The notes beneath the pieces were generated by a model. That model worked only from the letters and a program-made list of their open reading frames with translations. It was not told the DNA's origin and made no database searches. From Luscinia megarhynchos (Eukaryota > Chordata > Aves > Passeriformes > Turdidae), in the NCBI GenBank assembly GCA_034336665.1, contig JAPFBE010000003.1:39406360-39470359 (forward strand): DNA of 64,000 nucleotides. Direction: 5' to 3'. The position numbers and the translations under genes are program-made. Numbering within the stretch: the first letter of the stretch is position 1; each line of letters starts with the position of its first letter. Below are positions 13,531-27,569 of the stretch, piece after piece.

Positions 13531-14992
13531 AATGGCCTTGACTGGTTTCCTCTATGCCCAAAGCTTGTGATCAGACTCCCACAAAATTATTACATAGCTT
13601 GTGCACCAGGAAAAACATATTTATGGCCAAAGTTCTACACTCAGTATATAACCCACTATAAAACCAGCAAAGAATTCCTGATGTTTTAAATGTTGAAACG
13701 TCTGTTCCCAAAAGAGACTTTTTATAAGTTTGTAAAACTGCTTGTTATAACTGCATATACAATGATTGTTTTGTTTGGTTTTTTTTAAATTAAGACTTTT
13801 TATATAAGCATTTATTATTCCTGACCAAGGAAATACTACACTTAATAATGACACAGTACCAGCAAGAAATACTTGTACCATGAAGAAAAAAATTGCTTTA
13901 TGTACTGTTGTTTAGAAAACAACTTAATACACTCTTAATATACTCTTGCATCCTGCTGGAGCTAAAATAGGTCATGATGCTTGATTGTATAATATTTATC
14001 CTAGACTGTTTTAAAATTATACTATTATTCTTCCTTCAAAAAAATCTTTTAAAAATTACTGCAAAACTTTTGAACTTCCTTAGGTTCCCAACTCATTTCT
14101 CTTTGTGCAAATACTTCAATCAGTGAAAGACTCTACCTGTGCTAAGCATCACAAGCCAGGCACTGCCTGTCCTATGAGAGCTCCCCTGATCTTTCCAAGA
14201 TAGGGTACTTTTGTGCCTTTAGGTAATTGATAACACTGCATTTACTCTGTGAACAGTTATCAGAGATACTGTGAGAGACACGCGGGTGTACTGTTGCTAC
14301 AGGTACATCCTCACTCTATGTTTGGCCAAAAGGTAAGTACTATGTATGCTGCATGAAGACAGACAAGGGTGGGTTTTCACATGAGACAGATGTATCTGAA
14401 TGAGGTGCTGCTCTGCCTGCAGAACAAACATCTCTTCCCACTGTAACTAACTTCACAAAGGAAACTGACCTAAGTCAGTCCAAAGCACCGCACTACTAGA
14501 GCAAGCCTTAGAAGCTGCACCTAGAGAAGGGCTTTCCTGTTCAACCACGCCATTGCCTCTTTATCAACAAACCTGTTTCAGTACAGATTACATCCCTGTG
14601 GTTTCTTGTTACATCTCTAAACTAATTACTCACCTGCTTGGAGGTGTGAAAAAGCATTATCTGTGGAATCAGTGCTTTTTACTACTAAAGGGGATCGTGG
14701 AAAGTGCCAATTCTCTTGTTCTGTTCTCTTCCTTGCAGCATTGGCAAGGAGAGAGAGCAGAAATACTGCCAAAGCAGCCCACCAGTCTGCACTGACCTCC
14801 TTGAAATGTCACTGGAAGCAGCACTGAAAACAGCCTTTACAATCCAAGCAAGACAGAGAAGTGCAGGACTCAGATCTCTTCTTAAAATTCATATATCAAG
14901 AGGCGGAAGCTGACAGTGAAAGATCAAACAGAAAGAGGGACATAATAAATAATCCAACGTGAGTGCTGCCTGGGAGATTTTAACAGGTCTTC

Positions 14993-15720
14993 TCACTCAA
15001 TAGAAGGCTCCCAGTAAAGCAGCATGGCAGAGGACACTGCTGTGCTGGGCAAAGCAGGCACACTGGGTATTAGATTGCTCTTCCTTCCCTTGGAGAATAT
15101 CTTATACTCCTCATATTCCATTCTTGGCTCCCGAGTCTCAAGTAACTTTAGATTATGCTGAACACGGAAATCAGCTTTAATACCCATATCCGATGGTGGC
15201 ACAGAGCACATCCAGGGCAGGCAGAGACCTTTAGAGGCAATAAGCGGGATCTCCCGGGAGGCTTTCCTGGCTGAGCACGCTCCAACTCGCGCTCTTTCCC
15301 AGCGGCAGCGCACTGACTGCCCGGGGCAACAGAGGAGCCCAAGACTCCTTTCATTCCCAGGGCTGCCCAACTGGAGCAGCTCCAGGCTCTGGAGCAGATC
15401 CAGGCCCTGGAGCAGAGGGAGCCCATCTTTCCTGTGCTGGCCCTGGCCGGGCTGCCGGCACCCGGGCAGCAAGGAAGCGAAAGGAGTGCATCTGGAGCGC
15501 GGCAGGGACAAATGCCAGACCTGAGCGACACGAAGGAGCAGACTGGGACAAGGGCCCAAAACAGGAGGAGGGCAACAGGCAGGGAAGGGAGCCAGGGATC
15601 TCTAGGCAGTGCACAAAACAAGGCAGGAAAAAGGAAAAAGTTGACTGAACACAAAACCAGAATTGGACAAGGATGGGGAAGGGGCACTCATTCAGGCAAG
15701 AAGTCTGGTGTCTGACAATG
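14993..15720. other. GC-rich open-frame island of unknown origin
   Basis: The segment has raised GC and CpG content, and long frames are open on both strands. On the plus strand the frame is open from 15317 to a TGA ending at 15715. It starts with three 18-bp tandem units at 15371-15424 that read LEQLQA, LEQIQA, LEQREP. A Pro/Ala-Gly section and then a Gln/Arg/Lys-rich tail (KAGKRKKLTEHK) follow. On the minus strand a 188-codon frame spans 14993-15559. I recognise no family. Options are an unclassified repeat or LTR fragment, an exon of an unannotated transcript, or chance openness from high GC. A CR1 3' end lies about 200 bases to the right. Confidence 0.35.
15371..15424 (+). repeat. 18-bp tandem repeat, three units
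   Basis: Three consecutive 18-base units start with CTGGAGCAG. Units 1 and 2 differ at two positions, and unit 3 diverges in its second half. The unit length is a multiple of three, so the plus-strand frame stays open through the array. Confidence 0.85.
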
Positions 15721-15914
15721 ACTCTGCAAGGGAGGTGAAACTGCAGGTGAAAGATAAGAGAATAAGAAGCCAAAACTTAAGAGGTGTCCCAAAAGTGCAA
15801 AAGAATTGTCAGGAAGGGCAAGGTAATGAGAGGCAGGGGAAGTATGCCACATGTGATAGAAAATAGCTTATTTCCTTGTGCATGGACAATGACATCAGGT
15901 TTTATTCCTGACAG

Positions 15915-16083
15915 ATTCCTCCGGATTGATTCCAAGCCTGTCAGAGGTCAAGAAGCATTTGAGCAACATCCTCAGGAGGCACATGGTGTGATTCTCTGGG
16001 CTGGCCTGTGCAGGGCCACGGGTTGGACTCAGTGACCCTTGTGGGTCCCTTCCAACTCAGGATATTCCACGATTCTATGATTT
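15915..16083 (+). mobile_element. CR1 LINE 3' end, sense orientation
   Basis: The sequence has the avian CR1 3' UTR hallmark: GGCCTGTGCAGGGCCACGGG, then TTGGACTCAGTGACCCTTGT, GGGTCCCTTCCAACTCAGGA, and a closing ATTCCACGATTCTATGATTT. The 5' part (AAGAAGCATTTGAGCAACAT..GGCACATGGTGTGATTCT) also fits the family. It is 5'-truncated and moderately diverged; the left limit is approximate. Confidence 0.9.
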
Positions 16084-17614
16084 CCTTCCAGAGGTAGGAC
16101 CAAAGCCCTATCCTGCATGTACACAACAACTCAGAGGTCTCCCCCTCTCAGGGTGAGAGCAGCACAGAGGAGCACAACTATCTGCTGCCACTGCTGCTCT
16201 CATCTCTTACCCCAGCGCCAGAAATCCCCACTGAAGGGTGTGAACCCTACAGCTGCTATGGCAGCTTCCCCTTTCAAACAGAACAGATTCTCATTTTCCT
16301 CTTTAAATAAAGGAATACTGGACAAGGAAGAGATCAGAACCAGAAATTGTTTGCATGTAAGCATGTCACCAAACTACAAGTTACCCTTTTCCTGCTCTTG
16401 CACACCACAACCTTCACTGATTTCTGTCGCTGGATCTGCCAAAGACCACTCTGCATATTCCACTGCACAAGGAAGCACAGCCAGTTACAAGAAGGCACTC
16501 AGGATTTCTTTTTCCACCCTGATCTATCCTTAAGGCTTACTAACTCCTTGAACTCTACTGCTAAGACAAAATTTACAATTATCTTTCTGTGCTTTCTGTA
16601 GAGGAAGCTGATTTACTCTCTTGAAAAGTACTTATTTGAGGAGGAGGCAGCACAATATCCTTACTTCCTACATGGGGAATTACAGACAGAAAACCCAAGT
16701 GTCCAAGGCATGCAGATACTGGATCCACTAGGAGTTTGGAGTCTGAATCCATTTATTGATCTAGGTCAAACACTGCTTCTGTACACACAAAGTGAGAATC
16801 TTAGGGTCAAATCATGTTTCAAGTATTTCACAACCCACAGCCTTCTTTAGACACAACTGCAGGCTACATCCAGGAGCATGAGGCTTTCTGAAAACTAGCT
16901 CTTGCTAATTTTCTCAAGCTTATCAAGAGTTTAAACATTTTCTAGGTGTTTAAATCACTTCTAACAATACAGGGAATTCTGTTGAGAACTGAGTCCAGTT
17001 CCTTAAAAGCAGGAGGCCATCACCATCCTGAGCCACCCTTCCCTTTCAACATCTGCAAAAGGCAAGGAACGAGATCTTTCTCACAGACAGTGCAATAGAC
17101 AGCAGTGCCCTGCAGTAGAACTACCACCACACCCAACAAATAACTTAAAGATTGTTACCTGGGGAAAATGCAACTAAATAATTACACTTGTGTTGTAAAT
17201 CACAAAAAGGGAGAACTACATCTTTACATTATGAACTTTGGTTTTGCACTATTAATCATGTTCTTTAAATAGCATCTGATCTATAAGGCTATTCCAAATA
17301 TTGAGATGGGTTGATTTCTTATGTGAACTTTAAAGAAAGCAAATCACATGATTTGCATTACCTTGAGAGTCCAGAAAAGAGTATCCCTAATTTTCATAAC
17401 TCCTGAATATGAATATTTCAATTCCCACAAGGTTTACAAGTGAAGCATCTGCCTTCAAATCACACTAGACAAAATAAACAGTATAGGACTTGCTTTTGGT
17501 ACTCCTTTCACCTCACCCCCAACTTCTCCACTCCCAGAGATGCACCAGCAACCTGAGAGCTTCTCCAAATATATACACCCTCTGTCTCTGATTCCAGCCA
17601 TCCACCACTCCCAG

Positions 17615-17634
17615 TCACACACACAGACACACAC
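17615..17634. repeat. (CA)n microsatellite, interrupted
   Basis: A short CA-dinucleotide tract with one G interruption (CACACACACAGACACACACC). It lies in FARP1 intron 1. Confidence 0.85.
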
Positions 17635-19156
17635 CCCAGTCTCTTCATCTTCCAGTGGAGGAGGTGAGTACTCACGCAAAGCTCAGCACACTTCAGGAGC
17701 GTGCACTCACAGCTTTCCCGTGTGGATCACACTGGTGCCCAGTGGGCAGAGCAGGGAAGTGGCCAGAAGTGTTGGAGGGAACAAAGATGGATGTAAAATG
17801 ACATAAACATTGGATAGATGGGAGGGGAAGGAAATGATCATCTACCATGCAGGTTGTTTTATTTTATGTAAATTCATGCATAGAATATTTTCAGGGGTTT
17901 AAATCACTACAGCAGGAAGGCAGTCCACTTAAAGAATATTTAAACAACTACCAGGTATGGAAAATTTTCTGCTCCAGCATCAGACAGGATTATATATTTT
18001 ATAAGGTCACTAACACAGCCAGGCTCTGCAATCTGGGCTGGCCTGCATGAATCACCCTGCACTTTTCCCCAGGGAGCACACAACTGAACAGAGATGGTAG
18101 TCATGCTCTCATACTTGGAGGAACTCCTTCAGCTTAAGTTTGGATTTAGAGATTGAAAAAAAATTACCAGATGTGAAAACAATGCATTGCTACGTCTTAG
18201 AATCAGGAATCCCTGTGTTTTGTGAAAATCCCAGTGTGCATCCTCCTTAAGGATGGCAAACTCACCTCAACTCCAAGAGGAAGATATGTTCTTCAGAACA
18301 AAGTAACAACCAACCTGACCCACCTGTCCTGTACTGGTGATGAACAAATGCAAAAGCAGCACAGCATCCAAGCAACAGAAAAGACTTCAAAAGGCTTCAT
18401 CTATTCTGAATAAGCAGTTGTACCTTAAGCAGCCCTATCTATCTGATACCATCTTCTTCCTAAATACACAATTTTTTTCCAACACAGCATATGGACAAAG
18501 AAGACATAGCTCTGATTAATTCAAAAACAGGGGAAAGTTTGAAAGTATTATCAATCAGTAAATAAACCAAGAAGAGAAGGAATTAGCAATACACTGCAGC
18601 CTATTCACTAACATATTTGCCACCTGACATCACATCAGCCCCTCTCCATTCAGTGCCTACTGAGGAAGGTCAGGGCACCCTGACCACAGAATCAGCAGCA
18701 GGAAGAAAGAAAAAGCAACACATACAAACAAATACACTTACTGCAGTTTCTCTTGGGCAGTCAAAAAAACAAATGGTGATGAGAAATGGATCAGCAGAAT
18801 CGACACTGTGTTCACCTAACAACCTACTAAGAGACCACTAGGGGTTTTTCCCCTTTGCAATTCAACCCAGAACTTTCCCTTTGCTCCAAAACCTGACACT
18901 AAAAGAGTTGATAAGGCTGCTGTGGGGTTATTTACTTGCTTTCCAGCATAAATAGGCACACTGTGAGCCTCAGGAACGGAACACTGAGTACAGCCCCCCC
19001 ATCATTAGCTTCTGGCCCAGCAATTCAACAGGAAGCAATGCAGGAAATCCAAGGCATCAGTGTGATTCCAACCCATGCCCTTCCTGTCTGAGAAGAGAGA
19101 TCTAAAAGCATCCAGGACTCCCACTCACAGAAGCAGTCAACACCTCTGTTGACAGC

Positions 19157-19172
19157 GGGGGTGGGGGGGGGG
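19157..19172. repeat. Poly-G run (G5 T G10)
   Basis: Sixteen bases of G broken by one T. It is the longest G homopolymer in the window and is prone to sequencing and length errors. Confidence 0.9.
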
Positions 19173-21945
19173 AGAGAAATTCAGCTGCCCAACCCAAAGC
19201 TAAACATAGTTTAGCCAGTACACATCAGAGGAGACCACATTAATTGCCAAGCTGAGTTCCACCTTCATTTTTCTGACATTCAAAGACAAATGACCCTGCA
19301 GTCCAGAGGTAGTGAAGCCGTGCTCAAGCTCTAGGCACGCCAGCCAAGGCCATGTAGCTCTGATGCTGTCTCAGCAAGGACACCAAGAAGGGGAACAGAG
19401 ATCACCCAGTCTGCCTCCCCTAGCTCCTTGCAGCTGCAACCCAGGCATTGCTGCACCCAAAGCAGTATTTTAAAACTTGCCCTGCTAGTTACATCCAAGA
19501 TCCTTAACCTGTCTGTACCATCCAGCTGTGGGGCTGCAGGAGACACAGTAAAACTGCCAGCTGGACTCTGGAAGAGGATGCTGTTCAGGCAGCAGCACAG
19601 GCTGCTAAAGGCACATCATCATGTACTCAGCATTTCCCCTGCTCAGCACAAGGCAATGTCAAGGTTATAATTAACCAAGGTATGCCCAGGATGGTCCCTC
19701 ACACATCTCAGACTATTGCACTGGTCTGTAATGAGCTGCAGCCTACCAGAGTGGCACTACCGAAGTGCAAGAGACAGGAGCAGGAGGTAATACTTGGCAT
19801 GCTACCAAGGGAAGTCACTCCCCAGTGTATTAGATACTACAATAAACTTTCCTCTTTAAAACAAAACATCAAACAAATCTGCCTGACCTGTCAGTCAGTA
19901 AACCCACAACAACAAAAATATACAAACAAAAAAGGAAATTCCAATTAGTTAGAGCTGGAGGAGGCAGGGAAGGGAAGAGAATTTTCTTTCCTGAATCTAT
20001 TTTTAGGCTATGTAAGGCTGTCTGAAACCATGGCAATGAACCTGCTATAAAATCCCCTTGCCAGCTCGATGCTTTGTTTCCTTACAGACAAGGATAAATG
20101 AGTACGTACTATGGATTAAATGGTCTAAACCAGAAATGAATAAACTATCAGGCTACTGGAAATGCATTTGTTGGTTATGAAAACTACTGGTTAAGAGAGG
20201 CAGGAGCAACTGATCAGAGACCAACCCACTGAACAATCCCATGTCTCATAAGCAATGCCTTACAGCCCTGCTAAACAGCACTGAGGTGGGATCGGCCTCT
20301 AGACAGCATCTCTCCACCTTCACCATCCTTGACTTCTGGGTTATAATGACATTATCAAGCACACCCTCAGTGCCCAGACACATTCTTCATGCTGGGCCCC
20401 CATGATCCAGCTGTAGAGGTCCGTGGTCCCAGCCCACCATAACCTTTCTTCCACCCCATCAGCAGTCTAGTGCTGCGTAAAGGCTCAAAGGAACAGGTGA
20501 TCTGGCAGCAGCACTGAGACAGCAGGTACTGAGCACCTGAGGGCTGCAACTGCTTTTTGCCTAACTGTACACAAAATTTGTAAGAACTCTGAAAGGAGTT
20601 TGCAAGCCTTCCAACTCAGAGCTTTTGCAAAAGAATGGTGGGCTTGTGCTTACTGAAGCACAAACATTGAGGCATGAAACAAGCAAAGAAATTGAGTCTG
20701 ACCAAGGTTTTTATCCCTGCTATTCAGATATACTCAATATAACTGCCATCAAAGAAAGGAAAGATGTCAGGGTCCACACTCCTACCAAGCTGATGGAGAA
20801 CAACCCTCTCTATCTTCCACCCAGGATTGTAAGTAAAAAACTTAGGTTTGTATTCTAATTGGTTTACAAGAGGAAAATAAAACCTTCACAGTTATCCTAC
20901 CCTACAACTTCAACATGGGGTTATTTACAATGCTATTCAGTGTTGTGTGAAAACGAAAGCAACCACCTGGTAAAAATGTGCCTCAAAGATATTTGATTCC
21001 AATACATGTCATTTTTCTAGTGCTTCTTATTAAAAAGAACAAACAAAAAGAAAACAAGCAGATAGTTTAATTTATAAAAAAAATGCATACTCCCTTGGCT
21101 TTGTAAAAAAGCAACGAAACATGAAAGTTGGAAGAAACAATGCTTTGCTCTTCTGCCATTTAAATTAGAGTAAAAAAAAATCTACCTACAGCTGAAAATT
21201 TAGAGATTTCAACAATTTTTAAAAAATATTTCAGAGCTAGTAACTTCTATTTTAACACCTTTATGTCTGCTGCCAAAATAGCTCATTCTATATTCTTATG
21301 TGGTTGGTGATATTAAATTCATCCCGGTTTTTAATCTGCTGCCATGCACACAAGATTGGCTGCCAATCTACGCCGCTTTGCAAGACTGAAACATCCTACA
21401 GAGCTCAGCTCTGCCTTCATAACAGCTTTGCTTGGTATGTGGGGGAGGAAGACAGAAAACACACCTATCTCAAGACAGTTAATTAGATACCCATTTCTTT
21501 AAAGACTGACATCCCAATTAAATTTTGATTCTAGTGCTACCAAATTTTCCGCATGTATCAGCAAGAAGGGGGGGAGAAACATCTCTAAGTCTTTAAAACT
21601 GTTACTTGGCAACATTAAAGGAAAAAAGCCCCACCCAAACACATAAAGGTGAGAATGCTGAAAACACTAGCAAATGCAAGATCTCTTCTCCGCACAGGCC
21701 ACAGAGGACAGGTAGTCTCTTCTGCTCAGTGCTGTTACAGCACACACATCACCCAGGCGGTATCAGCTTCCAGCATTGCTAAGCAACACCACGCCACATT
21801 ACCTCAGTTGATTCAAGGGAGGGAAGTTGATTCAGGAGCCACTGAAAAAGGCAGAATCTAGATAAAAACGGCTGCACAAACCTCACACACACAGAAGCCA
21901 GGATCCTGCAGTCAGAGCAAAAAGCAATTAAGGAAAACCATGGGG

Positions 21946-21961
21946 ACACACACACACACAA
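21946..21961. repeat. (AC)8 microsatellite
   Basis: An uninterrupted AC dinucleotide tract in FARP1 intron 1. Confidence 0.85.
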
Positions 21962-22994
21962 ACTGAAGAAGAACAAAAAATAACCAAGTACATACAGAAG
22001 AAAGGGGGAAATGAAGTCTGTGAAAGAGAAGAGCACTGCTGTCTCACCTCAAGTATTCTGACTAAAACAATGAATTACCTCTTTCTTTACTAGGAAGTAA
22101 AAAGCAGCAAAACAGCCAGAAAGCCATTAGAAGTATGGCAGGCTAAGTCTGATCTTCATCAAAAACAGAGCTTGCACATGACAGAGGATCTTTGTTACAA
22201 ATACTGAAGATCAAATGGCAGGAATTCATATGAAACATTCAATTGTGAACTGCTTCAAATCAAAACACACATTAACTCTTCATAACAACAAATATCTTCT
22301 CCTTAATTCTGATCTGAAATTCTATTCACGTCTTAAACATTTGAAGGGTTTAATAAATCCTGTTATGAATACAATCCAACTAGTATACTAAATAAATCCA
22401 TTATCAATCCAAAAATTTGAAAAAGCCCATTTTTGTTGTTTTTTAACTGAAACAGATTTGTTCTGAGTGATAAGAACTGTAAAAAATTGCACTTAATTAC
22501 ACTATCCATGCAAATAATTCATGCAATAAATGCCAATTCATATCTATCTATAAATTATTATTGCCATGGCTTCTGGACCTGCTTAAGCCAACATAAACTA
22601 GAACTGAGGCAGCAAGAGCTGTATACTGCTGCCTTCCAGCAAACTCCTCCTTTTCAGTTCCTTTTTCACACATGGGTGTGGAAAGCAAGCCTGCTCACCT
22701 ACTGAGCATGAGTAGGGATAATGGAGACAAATTGGGCACCACCCTACCAAAACTTAGGAAAATGCAAGGTGTGTATGGGAGCAAGAAGATGGTACAGGCA
22801 CAAGACTGTCAAAACCAAAGCAACATTAGACCAGACTTTAGAACCAATAGCAGGTCACCAGATTTAGATGCTACTTACCCAGAAATTTTCAAGGCAACAT
22901 ACCACCACAGAATTATTATAAGCATGCTGCCCAGCTTTCCTCTAAGACAAACTCACAAAACAAGATATAAAAAGCTGAGGGTGTACTGCCAATT

Positions 22995-24240
22995 TCAATA
23001 AAAGGACTCCAGGGAACAACAGGCTGGTAGCTACAGGCTCACCTCTACACTGAGAAAGTAGATAGAAATTGTAGAACAGATTAGCACATATGCAAATAAA
23101 CACGACAGAGGAATGTCATCATGGCATGACTTCTTTCACAAACTTGCTGTGACATATATAGGGAAGTGTGGTATGTATGATATGTATAACATGCTTGGAT
23201 CTCTAACAAACCTTTGACAATGTCTCTCACCACAGGCTTTTAAAGAAATTGAACTGTCATGGGATAAAATAGAAGGTCTTCATGTGAATTAACAATTGGT
23301 TAGATTACAAGGAACAGCACAGGAATATACAGCCAGTTTTCACAAGAGCTCTGGTTTTACATTTGTGCTATTCAATATATTCATTATTTATGTGAAAAAT
23401 GGAGCAAGCAGCAAAATTATAAAGCCAACTCACTGTGTTGAGCTGCAGATGGATTTGTCAGGTATTTATTCACACACACCAAAAAGTCACAGCCAATAGT
23501 GAATGGAAACCCTGGAGTCACTGCAATTTAATTAAAGTCAGGAACTACACACTCTCAGATGACAAAGTTCAGTGCTGGTTGGGAGAGCAAAGGGAGCAGC
23601 AGGAGTGAGCAGCTCAGGGATACCTGACAGGGAACACCACAGTAGCTCTGCACCTACAGATGCTGCACCAAGCAATTTTCAGATAAACATTCTACTGAGC
23701 AAGCAAAGATTCAAAGAGTGACAACAATGGAAAGTCTGAAAAAACTTTAACCTAAGGAGAATTAAGCAAACAAGTGCATTTAGATTAGGAGGAAACATGG
23801 ATAAAACGACAGACATAAAACCATTAATGGTATAACAGAGAAAGCAAATAGGAAATTGTGTCTCGGAATAAATGAATTATGCAGTATAACATGAAGTTTA
23901 TCAGGCAGCTTGTTTAAAAACAAGAGGAAAAGGTGGTACTTTTTCCATACCACAATTAATGGCATTGTCACAGGATGTTATGAAGGCAAAAATTTAAAAT
24001 ACATTAATACACAGTTAGATGTATTCACAAAACAAAGTCTGTCAAGGATTGTTAAACAAAGGAGCAGACATGACTTTCTTGCTCAAAGTCCTTGAACTGA
24101 CCCCTGCCTGCCAAAAGCTGGGAGGGATCACTGTTTTACTAACACTTTTCACTATAAGTATTTCCCTGATTATTAGAGGTGGAATGCTGGGCTAAGCCAG
24201 ACCTCTTCCAGGAAATATCAGGGCTAAATCATTTCATTGC
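22995..24240 (+). mobile_element. Ancient CR1-like LINE relic (reverse transcriptase to 3' region)
   Basis: Several blocks in the right order resemble a CR1/L3-clade LINE. GGGAACAACAGGCTGGTAGC near 23010 resembles the segment before the RT core. A frame near 23360-23410 reads VLFNIFIIYVKNGASSK, the counterpart of the RT motif LFNIFINDLE. The part at 23935-24120 resembles the ORF2 tail (CACAGGATGTTATGAAGGCA..), and 24165-24235 resembles the 3' UTR. The frame is broken by stops and shifts, so the copy is dead. It is far more diverged than the CR1 tail at 16 kb. Bases 23480-23900 are only weakly supported. Confidence 0.65.
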
Positions 24241-25308
24241 TGGAAAACCCCACCTTCTGAGAAGGGACATGCATAAGCAGCACCTGCTGAAGCCACAAGT
24301 CAAAGATCTGCTTCCCACTGGAGGGCTGCACTTGTTTTAACATGTTCCTCTTATATGAACACAGCTATGCTACATGATTCTGGACTGGGTTAGGTATAGA
24401 AAGTCTGAAACTTTGCCTACATCGAACAGTCAGATTTACCTACTTCTGTTTTGTGGCCTGGTACTAAAAACCTCATTAGAACTGAGTTATACAAGAGGAG
24501 CTTCTGTCCCTCATTTCAGGTGGCTGAGCTCAATTACAGTGCTGTGCTGCTGAATTTGAAAGTCATTTGAGAAGTTGCATGCACACTTCCCAGAAGTCAG
24601 TAGCAGAAAGGGATGAGGAAGATAAAGGAGGAAGAAGAAAGAAGCCTCTAGAAGAAAAAGAAACTCTACTTCTGCAGGGATTTAGAAACTGAAGGAACTA
24701 CAAAATAGCATTACAGCTTGTTCTGCCTTCATGTCCCCTGCCATGCCTGTAGCTCTCCTCCCTAAAATGGTGGTCAGACAAACTATGAATCTGGGAGATG
24801 TCAAGAAAATGACCTCTTGATGAGATTTATGAGGCACTAACAGATTTATGCACCCACTCATATGATGAGATATTTACCCACTTGTACAGCCTTATCACCA
24901 CATTATAAATACAATTATAGTTCATGCAGAGCAGCTACTCTGTTGCATTTCTCACCTGTTGATAAAAACATGCTAAAACTGCCTTAAAAAAAGTATATAA
25001 ACTTTGGCTCCCTTGCAGCAAGTGAGCTTCCAGAGAGAAGTGAATTTGCATTTTTCAGTATCACCACCCATTTTTAGCTCAAGAAACTAGAAAATATTTA
25101 GACTGCATGTGTGTTTTTTCTCTTGGGAGAAACTGATTGAGCTGAAACCCTTGGGAAGGAGGAATCAGTCATGCAGAAATTCCCAAATTGAAATCTCTTT
25201 CCAGATAGCAGGCTAATCAACAAGCTCTCTCTTGCTTTGTGCATTCCTGTTCCGTTTTGCACACTGCCTCTTACACTTTTTATATTCTGCATGCAGGCAC
25301 ACAGAATT

Positions 25309-25323
25309 AAAAAAAAAAAAAAA
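25309..25323. repeat. Poly-A run (A15)
   Basis: A homopolymer of 15 A bases following GAATT. No recognisable retroposon body lies to its left, so it is treated as a simple repeat. Confidence 0.85.
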
Positions 25324-27569
25324 TACAAAATCCAAGAAATCGACCAATCTGTTCCAACACCGCATTGGGTTTTCATTTCACTACCCTAAGTTCTATAATG
25401 TGGCTCTCCTGTTCTGCACAAACCGTTTGAAGCCAGGGGACTGGAGATGCCTTTCATCCACTGCCCAGACTCTCAGCTGTACAGCCTGATGGTGTGAACC
25501 ACATAAAGCCACAGCTGGCTCCTGCTGGCTCCCATGATAGGCTTGCAATGGAACAGCTGCCCACATTTTCCCTCCTGCACCGAAGAGAACACCAACAATA
25601 ACTCAGGCATGGTATGGGAGACATCTGAGCTGCTCCTCAAACAACAAAGCTCAGCCACCAACATGCCTTATGCTGCTGAGCAAAGAGGTCAGCTCCTCAT
25701 TGAGGTACCAGCACCACTTGTCAGATGACAGCAAATCTGTTAGTGCTTATTTTATCATGTTTTTGGGTTTACTTGTCTCCACTCAGTGATTAAGCTAAAA
25801 ATTTCAATACTGGCACTGAAATGACTGATTCAGTGACTCACCTCTACTTCTCCACTGTGATTTCAAAACAGTGCCACTCACCAAAGTACAGCTCCATCCA
25901 GAGCATCAACATCACACAACTGCTTACCTACCACTTCTGGTGACACTGTGTTCCCACGACACTCTGCCTTATCTAGAGATTATGCAAAACCATAAATGTG
26001 TTTAGGCTACAGCTCTAGTCTAGCTCTTGGTACCTCATTTCTCTTTGCATAACTCTGAACTACCACTAATCCTAGTTCTTAAATAAAAGCAGTATTGCTT
26101 TGTTTTCAAATAAACAAAATGAGGCATGTCTCCATGAATGAATGTTTCATTGGTACTACTCTGTAAGCTACTAGTGCTAGATACATATCAGAATATAAAA
26201 CTCCAGATCACCTTGTAGCAGGTAAATTTTATTCTGGAGCCAGTTTTAGGCAACCGGTCAAACAGGACAGAAATAGGCCATTAAAATGTGTGACCTGGAC
26301 TTTCCTATACACACCCAGAATCATGTTGATTTAGTCATGCACCACCACCTGAGACTTTTATGGCAAGCATAACACCTTCAGGAAAAACCAGAACTCATTA
26401 GTATGGTGAACTGTTTGGTCCAAATAGAAGATATTTGAAAATTATGCTACAAAAGGAAGATGCCAGCTTTTCCCTCTCAGGCCACTATTATTTTGTTCCA
26501 TGTTCTTATGCTTTCAGCATTAACTCTTCTCTTTCCATACAACACATATAACCAGAAATCAGCCTTAACAATTTCCTATGCATTACAAATCCCTTGAAGC
26601 TATTCTTAAGATATATTCATCCATTTTGGTTTTTCTCACCACCTGAAATTTCTTTCATGTTTCCAATATCAGCAGCTTCTGATCCTTGTATTTTTCAAAA
26701 AAATCCTACAAAGAAATGGAAACAAGTATGAAGTAATATCCAAACAAAAACTGAAAAGGTCTCAATAAGGTAAAGGTAAGGCCTGGATGTAACCACAAGG
26801 GAAGCAGCTGGCTGAAGGGAGAAGAAGGGCATTAAAAAACACTGCAAAGGCCCATCACATCACCAAGAACATTTCTTTATCCTTCAACTTCACTAAGATC
26901 TGAAGGCAAAACAGCCTTTGACTATAACCAAAGTGGCATCTGAGCACTGGACTGAGCTCTGATCACTCTGAAAAGGAAAGCTCAAGCAGAGCCCTTCTTT
27001 AAGCATATATGAGAATGTTTGAGTTTTCAGTCTTGCCTTTCTGATGAAGTATCTCTAACATTACAGAGTATCCTTTGATTAGACTCATAAAAAATCTTCC
27101 TAGTCTCTGCAAAGGAAAAGAGAGTTCAGAAGCATGAAGGCATCTACTGTTGCTTATGTAAATGACATTTTGCTCTAACAGGTTTTTAAATAAACTGTCT
27201 GCTCCCTTCCTCAAAACGCTGAGATTATCACAGCAAGGAAGAAAAGTAGAAAATAAACATGCGCACAACAGCATACAGTTTCCAGGAATTGTGGTTAGGA
27301 GGAGAATCTGCTTGTAGTTTATTTCATTTTCCCCCCAACAAGTGAAATGGCAGGAAATTCAAGTTCCCATGTGTAGGGGACAAATCTCTTCTGAGTACAC
27401 AACCAGCCCTGCACAAAGCAGCCTGCAGGGGAAAGTGAGGTGAAAACCTGTCAGAGACAAGCACACTGGAAGTGTGCATCTCATACATCCCATAAGATGT
27501 TGAACTTTTCTAGACCAGGACTAGTAGAAGTAGCATTATGAGCCTTAGTTATTTTTCTGCAGCAAAACA

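Noticed and set aside
25309..25323. A15 run as the tail of a processed retrocopy
   Set aside because: The preceding sequence has no recognisable coding or SINE body.
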